A stretch of DNA of 64,000 bases from Atkinsonella hypoxylon (lineage: Eukaryota > Ascomycota > Sordariomycetes > Hypocreales > Clavicipitaceae), in the NCBI GenBank assembly GCA_000729835.1, contig JFHB01000050.1, positions 62,001 through 126,000 of the forward strand, written 5' to 3'. Shown piece after piece: positions 10,650-22,626 of the stretch (positions are counted from its first letter, which is position 1; each line of letters starts with the position of its first letter). The notes below the pieces were generated by a model. It had not been told where the DNA came from and made no database searches. It saw nothing but the letters and a program-made list of their open reading frames with translations. A program made the translations under genes and the position numbers.

Positions 10650-12740
10650 TTACCCCTTCTTCGCCAAATGAACCCAGAATAAAAGCGTCATCCACGCAAG
10701 CCGCCACGTCGTTGTCCACAACTCCCGCACCAAAAGCTGCAGCTCGCCTCTCCTCCTCCCCGGCTTCCACGATTTGCCGCCATCGTAAAACGGGTCGTCC
10801 AGATGGATGCGCGGGCCACCGGATCCATTCTCGGCCGACCATCTCCATTGCTGGTCATTCCGGCTCTTCTTGGAAGTCCATCTGGAGTTGCTGCTGCGAA
10901 TGGCGCTGGACTGACTTCTTGCACCCGAGGTTGCGCCGTCGGAAGAGCGTGCGGGCATATGCTCTGGCGGCTCGGCTTTGGCTTTGTCTCGGTGTATCGG
11001 CAGGACGGTCGAGGCAGGCGATTCTGGCTCGAGCGCGAATGGAGTGAGGTGCAGCACCGGGACGAGGAATGCCCGGATGGATAGGAGGACGAGGGAGGCT
11101 ATGATGAATGTCACGTACTTCATGTATGTATGGAATTGGTTGGGCAGGAGGCACAGATGCGTTTGGATGGTCGTTTCGGGGGATCCTGGGATGGGCTTGC
11201 CGGTTGCGTCGATGGGGTTGTATAAACTGACCATGAGGAATCCGGGCGTCGGCACGCCCATGGCCATACTGATGCTCTTGACCGTGATCTCGCGGACGTT
11301 GTCCTTGGATGATGAGTGGACAAGCTCGCAGTAATCATGGTCGTCGCCGGAAAACACATGAACGACGTTGCCCACCTTTTTGATCAGATTGACGGAATCA
11401 TCTTCGTTGAGGACGTTCTGATATTGGTATCCAGCCGAGACACTAATGGCGTTTCTGTCATCGCCAACCGTGGAATCGAATGTCCCGTCCTTCTTCACCT
11501 TTGTTTTCCTTGGCGGCCAATGTTCGCGCTGTGGCCCACAAGGTGTGCCGGGAGGCCTAAACAGCGGCACATGGGTCAGCAAGATGGTAGGAAAGTCTGC
11601 TGCGCCTGGTCCCGGATCTCGTAGGATGCGCGTCAGATCCGCATTATCCATGTCCTCGACCTTGTAATGCAGCTTCAAGCCGCGGTCCGCACCATGCCAG
11701 ACCTTCAGTTCTTCTTGAGCCGCCTTCCTCTTGATCGACTGCACTTCCTCCAAGAATTCGTGGACTGGCCCGTAGATGGGCTCCAGATAATGGGTGTCCT
11801 TGTACAAGGAGGTGTCCGCGCTTAGAGACACCGTGTCCACGGATACAATCGTATGATTTCCGACAACATCAACCCGGCTCAAGTCTCCGAAATAGGCGCT
11901 GAACCTTTCGCGAACGGCAACTTGCACCTGGGCGCCAAAGCCAAGGTCATGGTTCCCAGGTAGACTCGCCACCAACTTCCTTCCCCTCTGGTACGGTCTA
12001 GGAAGTCCTCCCCCGACATTGAAGGTCTTGAAGAAGATGTCGCTGAATCGCTTATATTCCCGAATCCAGAAATCCTCACCATATTTACGATGCCACGTTT
12101 CGACCCATTTCTTCTCCGTCTCGGATCGGCCGCTACCCCATTTCGGGTCAACGAACTGCGTTCCTGCACGTGTCTTCCACTCGCGTCCGCCGTCGAACAA
12201 GTCGCCAAGGAAGAAGACGCTGTCCGGCTGTAAATGACGCTGCATAGCTATATAGCCTCTGCGCAAGTAATTATCCGTCACCAGAATCGTCAGGGGGTTC
12301 AGCGGCCACGGGCGACCAGGATACGAATGCGGATCGATGATTTGAGGATCGGCGACGAGAACGAGATGATGGGGATAGGCTCCCTTGGGCTGCGAATGCA
12401 ATGCGTCAGCGTCCAATTCTTCGTCTTATGTTGGAATTGATCCTTCCTTGTGCTTCCATACCCATTTCTCCCAGTTTTCCCAGTCGCATTTCTGCACCTT
12501 GCTGTCAAACACCCATCTCTCCCCCCAAAGCAGAATCACCATCCAGAAGAGGAAGAGAAAGTGTGGAAAGCAGAGTAATCGTCTCGGAGCCAGGTTTCTC
12601 TGGATCTGCCGAGTCGTGCGCTTAATGACAGTTACAACCGTACGACAACATGGACCACATATCCAGGCCAGAACAGCTGGTGCAGGCTTGCGCAAACGGC
12701 CATCTTTCAGCGGCTTGGGCAAGGCTAAGCTACGAAACAT
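10650..12740 (-). CDS. Ted1/Cdc1-type membrane metallophosphoesterase
   Basis: Two exons, complement(10650..12389, 12462..12740), about 672 residues; the 72-bp intron 12390-12461 has a GCTGAC branch site and phase 0. The short first exon encodes a membrane anchor (segment containing LCFPHFLFLFWMVILLWGER), then DWENWEKW. Exon 2 gives the calcineurin-like phosphoesterase motifs in order: VADPQIID, GDLFDGGREW, GNHDLGFG, THVPLFRP and GDDHDYCE. A second hydrophobic segment follows (YVTFIIASLVLLSIRAFLVP), then a disordered tail with a last hydrophobic stretch. Family members (yeast Cdc1 and Ted1, human MPPE1/PGAP5) are metal-dependent phosphoesterases of the early secretory pathway that remodel GPI-anchor glycans and help ER exit of GPI proteins. 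I cannot decide between the Cdc1 and Ted1 branches. The ATG at 12740 was chosen; the frame is open upstream to an ATG at 12914, but that extension looks non-coding. Confidence 0.85.
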
Positions 12741-13546
12741 CTCGACGCCATTACTGCCCCTCTTCGGGCACAAGAAACAGGAAGAAGACTTTGAAGTTCC
12801 TAGCCGGAGTCCTGGGTATAGATGGAAGTAGACGGGGCGAGATGTCCGGCCGAAGGGAGTGCGAAGCTCGAACGAGAAAGCGTGGTGAACGGCGTTTCGG
12901 ATCGGCCTGTGCAAGATGACGTCTATTTGACGCTCAATAAGTTGACTGAATTAACATATAAATTAAAACCAGACGCTATCCGAGACTATGTACGAGACAA
13001 CGAAAAGGGAAAAGCATAATGGCAGAAAGGAGAGCCGAGGATAGGATGAGGCAAGGTTTTCCCGTGTCGCCCTCTTGGAGAGTGCGCCCAGCCCCCACGC
13101 CAGCGCGACCGTTCCAGTACCCATATTTTAATTACCAGCCCTTGACTGGTCCACATGCAGCTAGCTTGTCAGCTTTATGTGGGGACAACAATGGACCTGG
13201 ACGCACGGAGTAGAAAAGGCCATCACTCATTGAATGGCGTCAAATCTTAAAGTTGATATCATGCCAAAATATGTATATTTGTATTCAAGCCATAACTTCA
13301 ATTTCTGTTCGTGGAACCCCAGTAACCAAATAAAAACGCCGTCAGATCTATGCCCGTATTGAATCATGCTCGGTGTGCTGTTAAAAAAAAAAACCTTGTT
13401 GCCCTTTCCCTTGTATACACTGTTTTCTTGGCAAAACTATACAGACTACCATGCAGGCCTGGCCTATCCAAGATGCCCTTTGTCGTCGAATCGAATCTAC
13501 ACAAGCTCTTCGAGTCGTTCTCTTCTCAATAGCCTGCCACTCTGGT
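12741..13546. other. Intergenic region, 5' of phosphoesterase and 3' of PhoD gene
   Basis: An 806-bp stretch with only short ORFs. It contains an A-tract near 13381-13392 and AT-rich DNA downstream of the PhoD gene, consistent with a 3' UTR. No RNA gene recognised. Confidence 0.4.
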
Positions 13547-16500
13547 TCAACACCGCGGCGCCACTTCTGAGCTGACATCGCTAGGGTATTCTTCTTCATC
13601 GTTGTCCGTCTCTTCGTCGTATTCGTTATCTCGCCGAGGCTGTGGCTTTGCTTTCTCGGGCTTTTTGCGAAAGCTCAGGAATCTTTTGATTCCACTCGGC
13701 TGCAGCTCATCCTTGGAAGTTGTAGATTGCTGCAGCTCATCCTCGGCCGGGTTGTGTTCATATTGCAACCGCGGAACCAACAGTCGATAAGGAACGGTGA
13801 TACCGGCCGGGTCTTTGGCGTTGACTTCAACATTAAGGCAGATATCAAGCCCCCCTTCAATGTCAACTTGAAACTGCTCGGCCTTGCGCATTTGCTTTAC
13901 TGACAGCCCAGTGGGTGTTCGGTGGAATGGACGAGGGCGCGCCATGGCATCTTCCTTTACGTCATTTCTATCAAGTTTTGATGCCTGGCTTCCCAGAGTC
14001 TGAGCCCGCTGCGGTGGTTGAGCAGTAAAGTGAGATTCGTCATCCTCTGAGAACTCGTTGTACTCATACGTTCCACCACCACGTAATCCAGATGGTCTGA
14101 CCCGGGACGGCTGATTGTGTCGTGGAACAAAGTAGTCGTCCTCATCGCTATTTTCACCCCATTGACCATTGATCCCGCCATCATCAGGTCTAGCACTACT
14201 GCCACGCCGCCCAAAATCGAAAAGGCCCTTCTTCCCACTTTCGCCGCTGCCAAGGGAAAGAGTACGCGTGAGCTTTCCGGGCCGAGGCCCGTCGGTCGAG
14301 TTTCGTCGCGAGAGGCTGCGGAACAGCCCGCTCATACCTCCGGAAACGGGCGGTTTGCTGCCTCGAACTGACGTGCGTGATCCATCAAAGCGGTTCGACG
14401 TTGACCGTCCTCCCCCACCTCCCATGGAGAGTCGTCGAAAGAGGCCGCTGCTGCCACCGCCGTTGCCGCCAGAGTTGCCATTCATCACAGATGGCGGGCT
14501 GGGGCTCCCATCATACGCCGGCAAGGGCGGTGTCGGCGGAGGCGTCATCCCTGGGGTCCATGTGCGGATGGCGCACCAATTTCTGTGAGGCAAGAGGTGC
14601 TTGTTATTCCTCGGCTTGCCATCCACTCCGTGCTGAAATAGAGGAACCATGCTCTCGTCCGTCTTCTTGTCGAAATGATGCACCTTATTTCGTTTATTGA
14701 GCACATCTGCCAACATATTGGACGGTGGCGTGTTTGCTATAGCCGATGAAATCACATTGACCATGTATCTTGGATCCTTGTGTTTAGGGAGCGCGAGCTT
14801 GGGGTTGGAATAGAATTGACCGACAGCTGCCAGATGGACATCACCACTAGTAGTTGCCGATGTGTCAGTGATATCCCTCGCTAGGTCGCGGATAAAGCAT
14901 GATCAAGAAACTCACCTCAAGATCGTGACACGCAAAGACTTATCAATAGCCAAGTCCTGCAGATCTTCAATGATGATGCTTCTCTCTTGTTTGTGGTTCT
15001 TAGCAGTCCAGTGATCGTTCAGATCATCCAAGACTTCCACACCGCCGTCAATGTTATTGAGAGCTTTACCAAACATCCCAGTACGACCCAGTGCCTTGAC
15101 TGGGTCCATGAACTTTGATGTCAAGCTATAACATGAGTCAGTACAAGGTTTAGTTTTAAAATCGATGTCTGCTATGGCCAAGCATGAACTTACATGTTTT
15201 CGAGCCATACCAGTCGTGGGTAAGCGATTGGAACACCCAAGAGAACGAGCAGATGCTCAACGTGACCGCGACGAACCTCAGCATACAGCCTGTTCATTAT
15301 CTTCTCCCACGTCTTATCCGTGATAACCTCGTGCTCCGTCCTTTCCATGCGACAGTCGACAGCTAGCAATGCCACTTTCCCTCCCATCGATACATACATG
15401 CTGCGACTGAGTTCTTTTATGTAAGGCCCCGGCTCTACACCGAGAAGCCAGCTGGGTTCCATATTCTCCGTCTCGGTGAGGACAGTCTGGTGTTGAAATA
15501 GCATATAGTATTTGAATGCGACAGCCCCAAGACCAGAAAACACGGGTGATCTCATGTAATGATCTGGATATGAGCCGTAACCGTCAAAGATGTCATGGTC
15601 ATCGTACATATTGACCATGGGAATTTGCGAGGCTGCCAAACCGAAGAGGCCCCGAGAGAACCACATGCAGTAGCGTCCAAGATAAAACTTCTCCATCTCA
15701 TCTTGCATCTCAGCAGTCAATGCAGCACTGTGTTTATGTCGAGGATTTCCGATATCAAGCCATTCCTCAAACAATGCACATTTGTGAGCCACGGAGTCGT
15801 TGTAGATTTGGTCGCCTCCACCAATCATCACATGGAAAGGCTGCGATTGATGATTGTTAAGGACGTCGCGCCACATTGGATCCGGTCCGCTGAGGTCGTC
15901 CGGGTTAACACTAGTGCTGAAACCGTTGCAACTATAAAACATCATATTCATAGCATTTGCTCGGGCCGGGACCCAGAATGCCATACAGGGTCCTCGATTT
16001 ATGCGGTAGGCGATGCGCTGCTGCTTTTCTCGCAATTCAACCTCAATGTTGAATCTCCAAAATGTGCAGCCGCGTTCAGCATGAAGACGAAAGCCTCGTA
16101 CATCCTTGTATTTTTGCAATTTCTCACCATCCGTTTGAATACGTTTCTGACGTCCAGCGAACGACTGAGGCAACTCGGCAGCGCCATTTGGTGAGGGCCC
16201 GTCAGGTAGACTTCTATGCCTTTCAAAAAGTCCCTCGTCAGTCTCATCGAGCGAAAGGTCTTTGGCTTCCTTGAGGTGCTCGACAGGTCGAACGTAGAGC
16301 GTCTCTCCCGTACGACCCAGTTTCGGATGGCCAGCTATCGGATCTACATATTCGCCGGGTAGATCACCATTGACTTGATGGGGTGGCGGTGGGAGAAGAC
16401 CAATATCCTGCACAAAGAGGCGGAGTATTGGAGCTATATCATAAGACGATTGTGAATCTTGCGTGACAATCATCATACTCCCACGCCAGATCTCGCGGTC

Positions 16501-18833
16501 TGAAACAGTGCTGTTCGTTTGAGTCTTGGTAGGAAATTTTTCTTGCCGAATACCAGAGTATCTCAACAGAGGTCCGCATTTGAGGTACAACGGGGGCTTG
16601 AAGCGGGTGGGTACTTTACCGAACAATCATAAGCAAAGGAGATTACCGACGATTTAGTCAAGGCAGACTGCAGGAGACACATACCATTTGTGTCATCATA
16701 CTCCCCATCAAACGCTTCAGCTTTGCGGGGCCGTGACGAGTATGCGGCATTCTTGTTTCGATTTCCACTTTCCCACCAAGCCTTGTTCTTGTCAGCAACT
16801 GCTGGTTGGCTTTCGGACAAGTCCAGCAAAGTACCCCCTAAGAAGCCGACTGTGGCTTTCTTGTACTCGTCCAGCCAGACTGGGCCCTTGTACAATCTCT
16901 CGCCTGGGTGTAAGCTTCCAGGGTTTCTGAAGATCATGTTGGGAATTCGATGTTGAGGTGCACTCTCGAGGGACTGACGGCTATCCTGCCACTCCAAGCG
17001 TCTTTGAGCGGCAGCAGCATCTCTAGTCTGCTCGTCTGTGCCGCGAACAGGGGGGTTGAGAGCTTTGCCATACATATGTCGCGGGCCATACTCCTCGTCC
17101 AACCCGTGCTGTCTTTCATACGCTGGTTCAGTAGCACGTCGATGGATCCCTCTAGTTGGCTGTTGTGGTACGGGGACCGGAGGAAGCTCCTTGTCTTTGA
17201 CAATCGCGAGCGCACGTGGTGATTTACTTGTCGGTGACCTTGTGATAGCAGCTGTGGTCGTCTCCCGCGTTGACTGAGTTCTCTGTGGGTGCGACTGATC
17301 AGGAAGGGGGTTAATTTGTGGCTTATTGCTTCCATTACGAGTGTTAGACGGGCCACCATTTTGGCCGCCCGTGAAGAATGCAGTTTGTTGATTGGATGAG
17401 ATTCGCGCCTTCACTTTCGGTTCTTCTTCATTTTGTACTGCGCGCTCTCTGAAGCTTAGATTACGATTGGACAGATCTGAGCCTGGTTGGTCCGGCACTT
17501 CGTCGTATTCTGGGCGCAATATAGCAGGAGGGGAAGAGCCGACTTGGCCGCGGTCAGCGATGTGAGGACGAAAAGCGGCTTGTGGGGAGCTGAAGTGAGG
17601 TTGCGTTTGATGTTTCGAGTAAGACTGGTCACATCGTTCAGGCTTTGTTGGAGAAGGTTCCTGTTTGGAAGTGATCGGGCCCTGCGCACTAGGCGTCGGT
17701 CGATAGGTCTGTTGCTCTGACGGGAGATTTCGATTCTGCAAGTCGCCTGATGGATTGGCAGAAGCCTCAGCGGCTCTCCTGGCGGCTCGCTCCCGGGCTC
17801 TTTGTTCAGCGGCTTGTACTCTGGCCCTTTTCTCCTCCTTTGACATGCTGTCGAGCGTCAGCTCAAGCCTTTGCAGTGGAGAACGGTCGTTTGCAAACTT
17901 CTTGCGGCGCCCGGATGGGTCGTTGAGCGATTCTCGTGGCGGCGGTCCGGTTGCAACATCCTGGGTTTGGCCGTGTGGCGCAGCATTGCCTTTCCTGTTA
18001 GTGACTTGGTGTATTTGATGCCGGGAAGTATCTGGATACTCTTGACGTCGCGTAGTGTAATTGCCTTCAGGATCCATCTCGCCGTCGTCGACGAGCCGGG
18101 CCAATTGCATGGGCTGGGAATGTGGTGGAAGAGATGAAGTGTAGCAGCCTGCGTAGCCGTGTGGCTGACGGTAGCTAACGGGTGAAACTAGGGGTATGTC
18201 TGGAGCTGCAGACGCAGGAATAGGTGCAGTGGGCTCGAAAGCTTCTTGTCGGTCTCGCTCGGCCGATGGGTAGTTTGGGCGGCGAGACATGTGTCCGGGA
18301 AAGTGCAAGACAGGTTCCTGGGGGAAGTTGTGGGTGTCGGATGGAGGAGAAGCTGACGACGGAGCAAGTGCACCAGCATCAGCATCAGCATCAGCATCCA
18401 CATCAGCTTCGACAGCAACAGCTCTTGGAGCAAGAGGAGCGGAAACAGGACAAGGACAAGCAACCGCAACATCACCGCCACCAGCGGGAGCTGCTGCTCC
18501 TGGACCTGGAACTGAACCTGAACCTGGACCAGGACCAGGACCAGCATGACCACATGCATGCACGTTTGTCGCTGAAAATATTATCGGACGCTGGTAAGAA
18601 GGCGGTCTGGGAGCGAGACCCTGGACAGCTCCAGCAAAGCTTGAAGCTGTGGGCGAGTGGGGGCTAAAGGTGGATTCCGTGAGACCATCGGTGTTTGACG
18701 TCTGAATGGAGGCGCGATTCGACCGCGACCTGCATGGAGGCTGGGCATCAAACGACAAAGGACGACCGCAGTTATGTGTCTGATACGTGTACTCGTCGTA
18801 CTCGCCTCCCTGCCCCTGTCGCTGTGCATCCAT
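13547..18833 (-). CDS. Large PhoD-like phosphatase (PhoD-like_2), four exons
   Basis: Exons complement(13547..14846, 14916..15125, 15194..16613, 16685..18833) sum to 5,079 bp, or 1,692 residues. The introns (69, 68 and 71 bp) have GTGAGT, GTAAGT and GTATGT donors. Residues 1-~710 are disordered and rich in Pro, Gln and Ser, with (DA)n and (GP)n runs and a charged helix around REERAARRAAEASAN-like sequence. The catalytic part contains PPLYLKCGPLLRY, GGGDQIYND (about 983), YDDHDIFDGYGSYPDH (about 1053), CRMERTEHEV and, only after splicing, SGDVHLAAVGQF (about 1261). These are the metal-binding signatures of fungal PhoD-like phosphatases. The C-terminal ~300 residues are Gly/Ser/Arg-rich with acidic patches. 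The substrate in fungi is not settled; a phosphodiesterase/phosphatase reaction follows from the family. No signal peptide, so probably cytoplasmic or membrane-associated. Confidence 0.88.
18370..18545 (-). repeat. In-frame Asp-Ala and Gly-Pro codon repeats in the PhoD N-terminus
   Basis: Degenerate hexanucleotide repeats (+ strand CATCAG and GGACCA units) encode an alternating Asp-Ala run and a Gly-Pro run around residues 100-155 of the PhoD-like protein. They keep the frame and lie in the disordered N-terminal region. Confidence 0.8.
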
Positions 18834-19108
18834 GGAGGGGGTAGGAACTGGCTAGCTGGTCGCGAGAAGTTTGGGTCGCACCAAAAGTCTCGAACGGGTG
18901 AAGGGAATGGAGAGAAAAACAAAACAGGCTGAGGAGCAGCAGATTCGTATATTCAAAAGTCTCACTTTAGCCGAGCGGGTGTCAAACTACCTCATCGGCA
19001 GGTTCTCAGATACCTCACGGACATGCCACGCGCGTAACAAGGCACATGTACTGAGTACACACCAGCATATGCGGCAGATGGGTTCGTGCAATTTGACACC
19101 CGCGCGGT

Positions 19109-19141
19109 GCCTCGTCCACGCCTCGTCCACGCCTCGTCCAC
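19109..19141. repeat. Three exact 11-bp tandem copies in the PhoD promoter region
   Basis: GCCTCGTCCAC is repeated three times without error, about 280 bp upstream of the PhoD start codon. Perfect triplication suggests a recent slippage event or a clustered regulatory site. Confidence 0.85.
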
Positions 19142-20072
19142 GTGGGAGATTTATCTTTTGATGAGCGCCGACGCGGAACTGTCCGTAACCTCAAGCTAAG
19201 CAAGCCACAACGTGGATGCTCTGTACGGAGTACTCGATCTGTTGTGCTTCGTAACGACTGCCGGGTGAATCATTTGCTATCTGGGAATCGACAAGACACC
19301 AGACGAGACAAAGTCAAAACGAGACAAGACTACTACCATATGAACACCAACCACACATCAATTATCACCACCCTGAAACTTGAAACGAATAAACTTCACT
19401 AACCAACAATATCGCGCTCCCCCGTCAATTGCGGTCTCTCATCATCAAGCTACGCCAATAGTCGTTCATCAATAACTAAGATCCAATCCTGATCTACTGC
19501 TAGTGCTTCTCCACAATCCAAAGAGACTTGTAACTATTCATCCCCTACCTAGTTCCCTGGCTAGTTCCTTAACTATAGTCTCCTTACCAATTATCAAGGC
19601 ATTCACCGACGCTCCTTCAACAATGGAAATCACTGGTTAGGGCGTGCCGTCATTCAAGGCACGTCAGACTGAACGTTGAGGAATCTGCCTCGACATAGCA
19701 GCCACATGGTCCTAACCCTTACCCTGAGCAGGGAAATCGAGGTTATTAATACCTCAGTCATCTTACACATTACTATTTGCAGGTCATTAGTGCATGGGAA
19801 GTTGGATAGACATGTCGCGAATACCCATAGCTGGAGAGTCACTGCGCACCATGGTCGGTGAGCATAGAGATAAAGGCTCCTAACGGAGATGGTCCAATTT
19901 TGCTATTGATTGGACACGGGGGCTCAAGACTTCTTGGCATTTCCGGATGAGGTTCAAGTCAACTCTAGTGAGTCGTGCCTGCTTTTGATGCTGGCAAATG
20001 GCTTGCGAGGAACTTTATACACTGACCAGGTCATCACGGTTGAGGCGCTCCGGCGCTGACAGCCATTGGCAC

Positions 20073-20103
20073 AAGCCAAGCCAAGCCAAGCCAAGCCAAA
20101 GCC
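20073..20103. repeat. (AAGCC)n pentanucleotide repeat
   Basis: About five AAGCC units followed by an imperfect one. Simple sequence in intergenic DNA. Confidence 0.85.
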
Positions 20104-21217
20104 AGCCATTTGTTGCTTGTAATGCCGTTCGACAAAGATCTTGATCAACGGTCGCGGTCAACGGTCCCGGAATCGAGTTATGCCGGCCAGTTTGTCCACG
20201 ATGTAGGTCCTGATATCAGGAACGAGTACCACATATACTCACATGTGAAAATCCATGTCATCTTCTACTGCACAGCATTTTCAGAGAGTAACTACAGGCT
20301 TATGGTCTGGAATCTCTACAACTGAGAGTAAAAAAAAGAATCCATAGTAAGCCAATCCGGCCTGGACATAGATGGCAAAGCTTACGCTTGCCCTTCGAAC
20401 CTAATCACCGGTTCTCCATATAATATGCTGCTGTAATTTGACCTTCTAGCAACCAGACGCCCATGTTCGTGATCCAAAGTCCAGTGTTAGTGCTAGCGGG
20501 TGGGCGCTTGGCGGTGCGGCTCCGTTCTGCAAATGGACATTGAAGTTGCGGGACTCGACTCCCGCGAGTCGAGGTGGAGATAGCGACAGCACCAGACTGT
20601 ACATTTATAATCTTTAGGTCAATGCCACGCTCACGCATCAACGTCTCAGCAGAGCCCCGTACAGCGTAATCAATGAAACAAAGTTCGAGTCCATGAAGTC
20701 AGTATAAATGGCCGCCGCCGCCTCCTCCTCCTCTGAGCTACCAGGTCGGCCGATCTCCCACTTCAAAGACAGGTACGTCAACACGCAAGAGTGCCCACCG
20801 ATGACTCGTGATGTTGCTAAAGAAGCATAGGGAGCTGATAAATCGTTCTCCAGATCCCGTGAACAGCAGAACGCAGCATGGGACTCTCTCTGGGAATCAG
20901 ACCAGAACGACCTCTGGGACCGGGAAATGCCGTCGCCCGCCCTTATTGACCTTGTAGAATCAAAGCCTGATGTGCTGTTTGCCCACGCTGCGGCGAGCAG
21001 GAGCAGCAGACGGCCGCGTGCGCTGGTTCCGGTGCGTCCACCCTCTTTCCTCCCAGATGTCCTGAATAGAACCCGCTTCCCGTAGCCTGTGAGGGAAGGA
21101 AAACCAACAGTGTTGTTCACGCAATGATCAGGGCTACGGTCGTGGCTACGACGTAGCCATGCTCGCCTTGCATGGCTTTGATTGATGTCTACGGTCTCGA
21201 GGTGTCCTCCAAGGGTG

Positions 21218-21708
21218 TCGGGTCACATAACTCTTGCGGAGTCACATGACTCGCATTGCCCCTCATTGTCTATGACTCTCAGAGCTCTTCTCTTCTTCTA
21301 CCTTTTTTTTTCTCTTCATCTTATCTTTGACCTCTTTGCTGTTACGATTGCTGTATAGTGGGTTCCAGGTAATTCCGAAAAATATCTATCGTATTTTTGA
21401 AGATATCCACATCGCTTCTATCAATGCCAAGGCCGTTATCAACGCAGACGGGTGGTACACTAAGTATTAGCTATACCAGTCGATACAGAATTAACCAAAG
21501 AATCTACGGATTGAATTACAATTTAATTGCTGCAAAATTCGCAGCGTAATTATTTAACAGAGTTTCCCGCAGTTTCCCGCGATACCTACGATGTGTTAGG
21601 CTTTTTTCGGAATTACCTGGACCCAATGTAGTTACACCAGAGAGATATTGAGATCATCGCTTCTATTGACGATTTCCATCGATTCATCGCTGTGCATGTC
21701 CCATGACA
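21218..21708. mobile_element. Insertion splitting the methyltransferase pseudogene
   Basis: This 491-bp block sits between two methyltransferase segments that should be adjacent. AAGGGTG occurs at both edges (21211-21217 and 21709-21715), as a 7-bp (possibly 8-bp) target duplication would look. No clear terminal inverted repeat is visible at these outer edges. It contains a pyrimidine-rich tract (about 21293-21330), a palindrome GAGTCACATGACTC and, nested inside, the MITE-like element. An intron is unlikely because no GT donor restores the frame. Confidence 0.6.
21356..21628. mobile_element. MITE-like element with TIRs and TA duplication (Fot1/pogo type)
   Basis: A 273-bp element with near-perfect terminal inverted repeats. 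The left end reads GGGTTCCAGGTAATTCCG followed by AAAAA; the right end, reverse-complemented, reads GGGTCCAGGTAATTCCG followed by AAAAAA. A TA dinucleotide flanks both sides (21354-21355, 21629-21630), as expected for Tc1/mariner-superfamily elements. There is no transposase ORF, so it is non-autonomous. The interior is AT-rich. It lies inside the larger insertion in the methyltransferase pseudogene. Confidence 0.8.
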
Positions 21709-22626
21709 AAGGGTGCCCAAACCGCTCGAGCTTACACCACAAGGCAACCTGACAGCCCGCAAGCCTACAATTACCATGATGAAGCTTCGTCAAGAACGCA
21801 ACCTGGTTCTGTGATTATTCTGACCGGTGACTTCTTTACCGGTGAATGGGAGGGTCTACTTGGTGAAGAGGGCAAGGAAGGATTCGATCTGATCTATGAC
21901 TACACTGCTTGTTTCTGCGGGAGAACAAATTGTGTTTCATGCATCCAAGCAGACGTTCGTCATCATCTAATCATTCATGTCATGAGCTTTTTTCACAGTT
22001 TCTCTGTGCGTTGTTGCCCGAGATGCGCAAGAGTTGGGCCCGTAGAATGACGGAGCTCATTAACCCGTCCGGTGTGCTTATTTGTCTAGAATTCCCCTTG
22101 TACAAAGATCTCAAGGCGGTCGGTCCACCATGGGGACTCAGAAGAGTACGCTGGAACCTTTTGGCAGAGGGTCAAGATGGCATCATTCACGAGCCGGGAC
22201 GGGAGGATGTTGCGCCGGACGGCCCTTTCGAGAGAATCCTCTACTTCAAGCCGGAGCGCTCTTATGGAGCTGGGAAAGGGACCGACAGGGTTAGCATTTA
22301 GAGACTGCGGTCAAAAATGGTTTGATGTCCGGAGTACGATGAGAAGTGATATACAGTTTTCTTGTTCCATAGGAGAGGCATTATACTCAATATATGCAGA
22401 TCACGATGTGATGTCCTGAACATTAGGTAAATGGAATAATTTCTCTCACCGAACCCAAAACGTTACGGTCAATTTTGAATCCTCTTGTACCTCGGGTGTG
22501 AGGCGCGCCGACTAGTTATGATGCATACAATTAACAATAGCTCAGAAGAAAAATAAAAGACAAAACAGACCACGGGCCAACAATGCAAAAGTTAAGCCAA
22601 CAATGGAAAGCATCGTGGAACGACTT

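Larger units (their letters stand above)
18834..20707. other. Intergenic region upstream of the PhoD gene
   Basis: A 1.9-kb stretch without a supportable gene. The first ~300 bp should contain the PhoD promoter and include an 11-bp triplication (19109-19141). An exact TACGGAGTA lies at 19224 and a (GCCAA)n run near 20073. Short ORFs here have no start context, motif or introns. Confidence 0.45.
20708..22301 (+). pseudogene. Thiol methyltransferase (TPMT family) pseudogene
   Basis: Joining 20708-20772, 20854-21031, 21132-21182, 21187-21217, 21712-21906 and 21999-22298 gives a protein of the fungal thiol/thiopurine S-methyltransferase family (SAM-dependent, Rossmann fold). Recognisable parts are AAWDSLWESDQNDLWDREMP, PSPALIDLVE, the SAM loop ALVPGYGRGYDVAML, VYGLEVSSKG, ARAYTTRQPD, FDLIYDYT, FLCALLPEMRKSWARRM and LICLEFPLYKD. 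Introns 1 and 2 look normal. Lesions: a 4-bp TGAT duplication at 21183-21186 causes a frameshift and immediate stop; about 490 bp of foreign DNA separates SSKG from the next conserved block; the fourth intron has GC (GCTTGT) as donor; and the ORF ends at TAG (22299) where the family usually continues with a tryptophan. The usual Cys in the SAM loop is Tyr. It encodes no full-length enzyme as it stands. Confidence 0.85.

Noticed and set aside
14169..14588. 139-codon ORF antisense to the PhoD gene
   Set aside because: It is a Pro/Arg-rich shadow of the Gly/Ser/Arg-rich C-terminal exon of a well-supported gene.
20530..20580. GACTCG/CGAGTC hairpin with a TTCGA-like loop
   Set aside because: No cloverleaf can be built; it is a simple palindrome.
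21218..21708. Long intron of the methyltransferase gene
   Set aside because: No GT donor at the left edge restores the frame; a 7-bp direct repeat at both edges and a nested TIR element fit insertion better.
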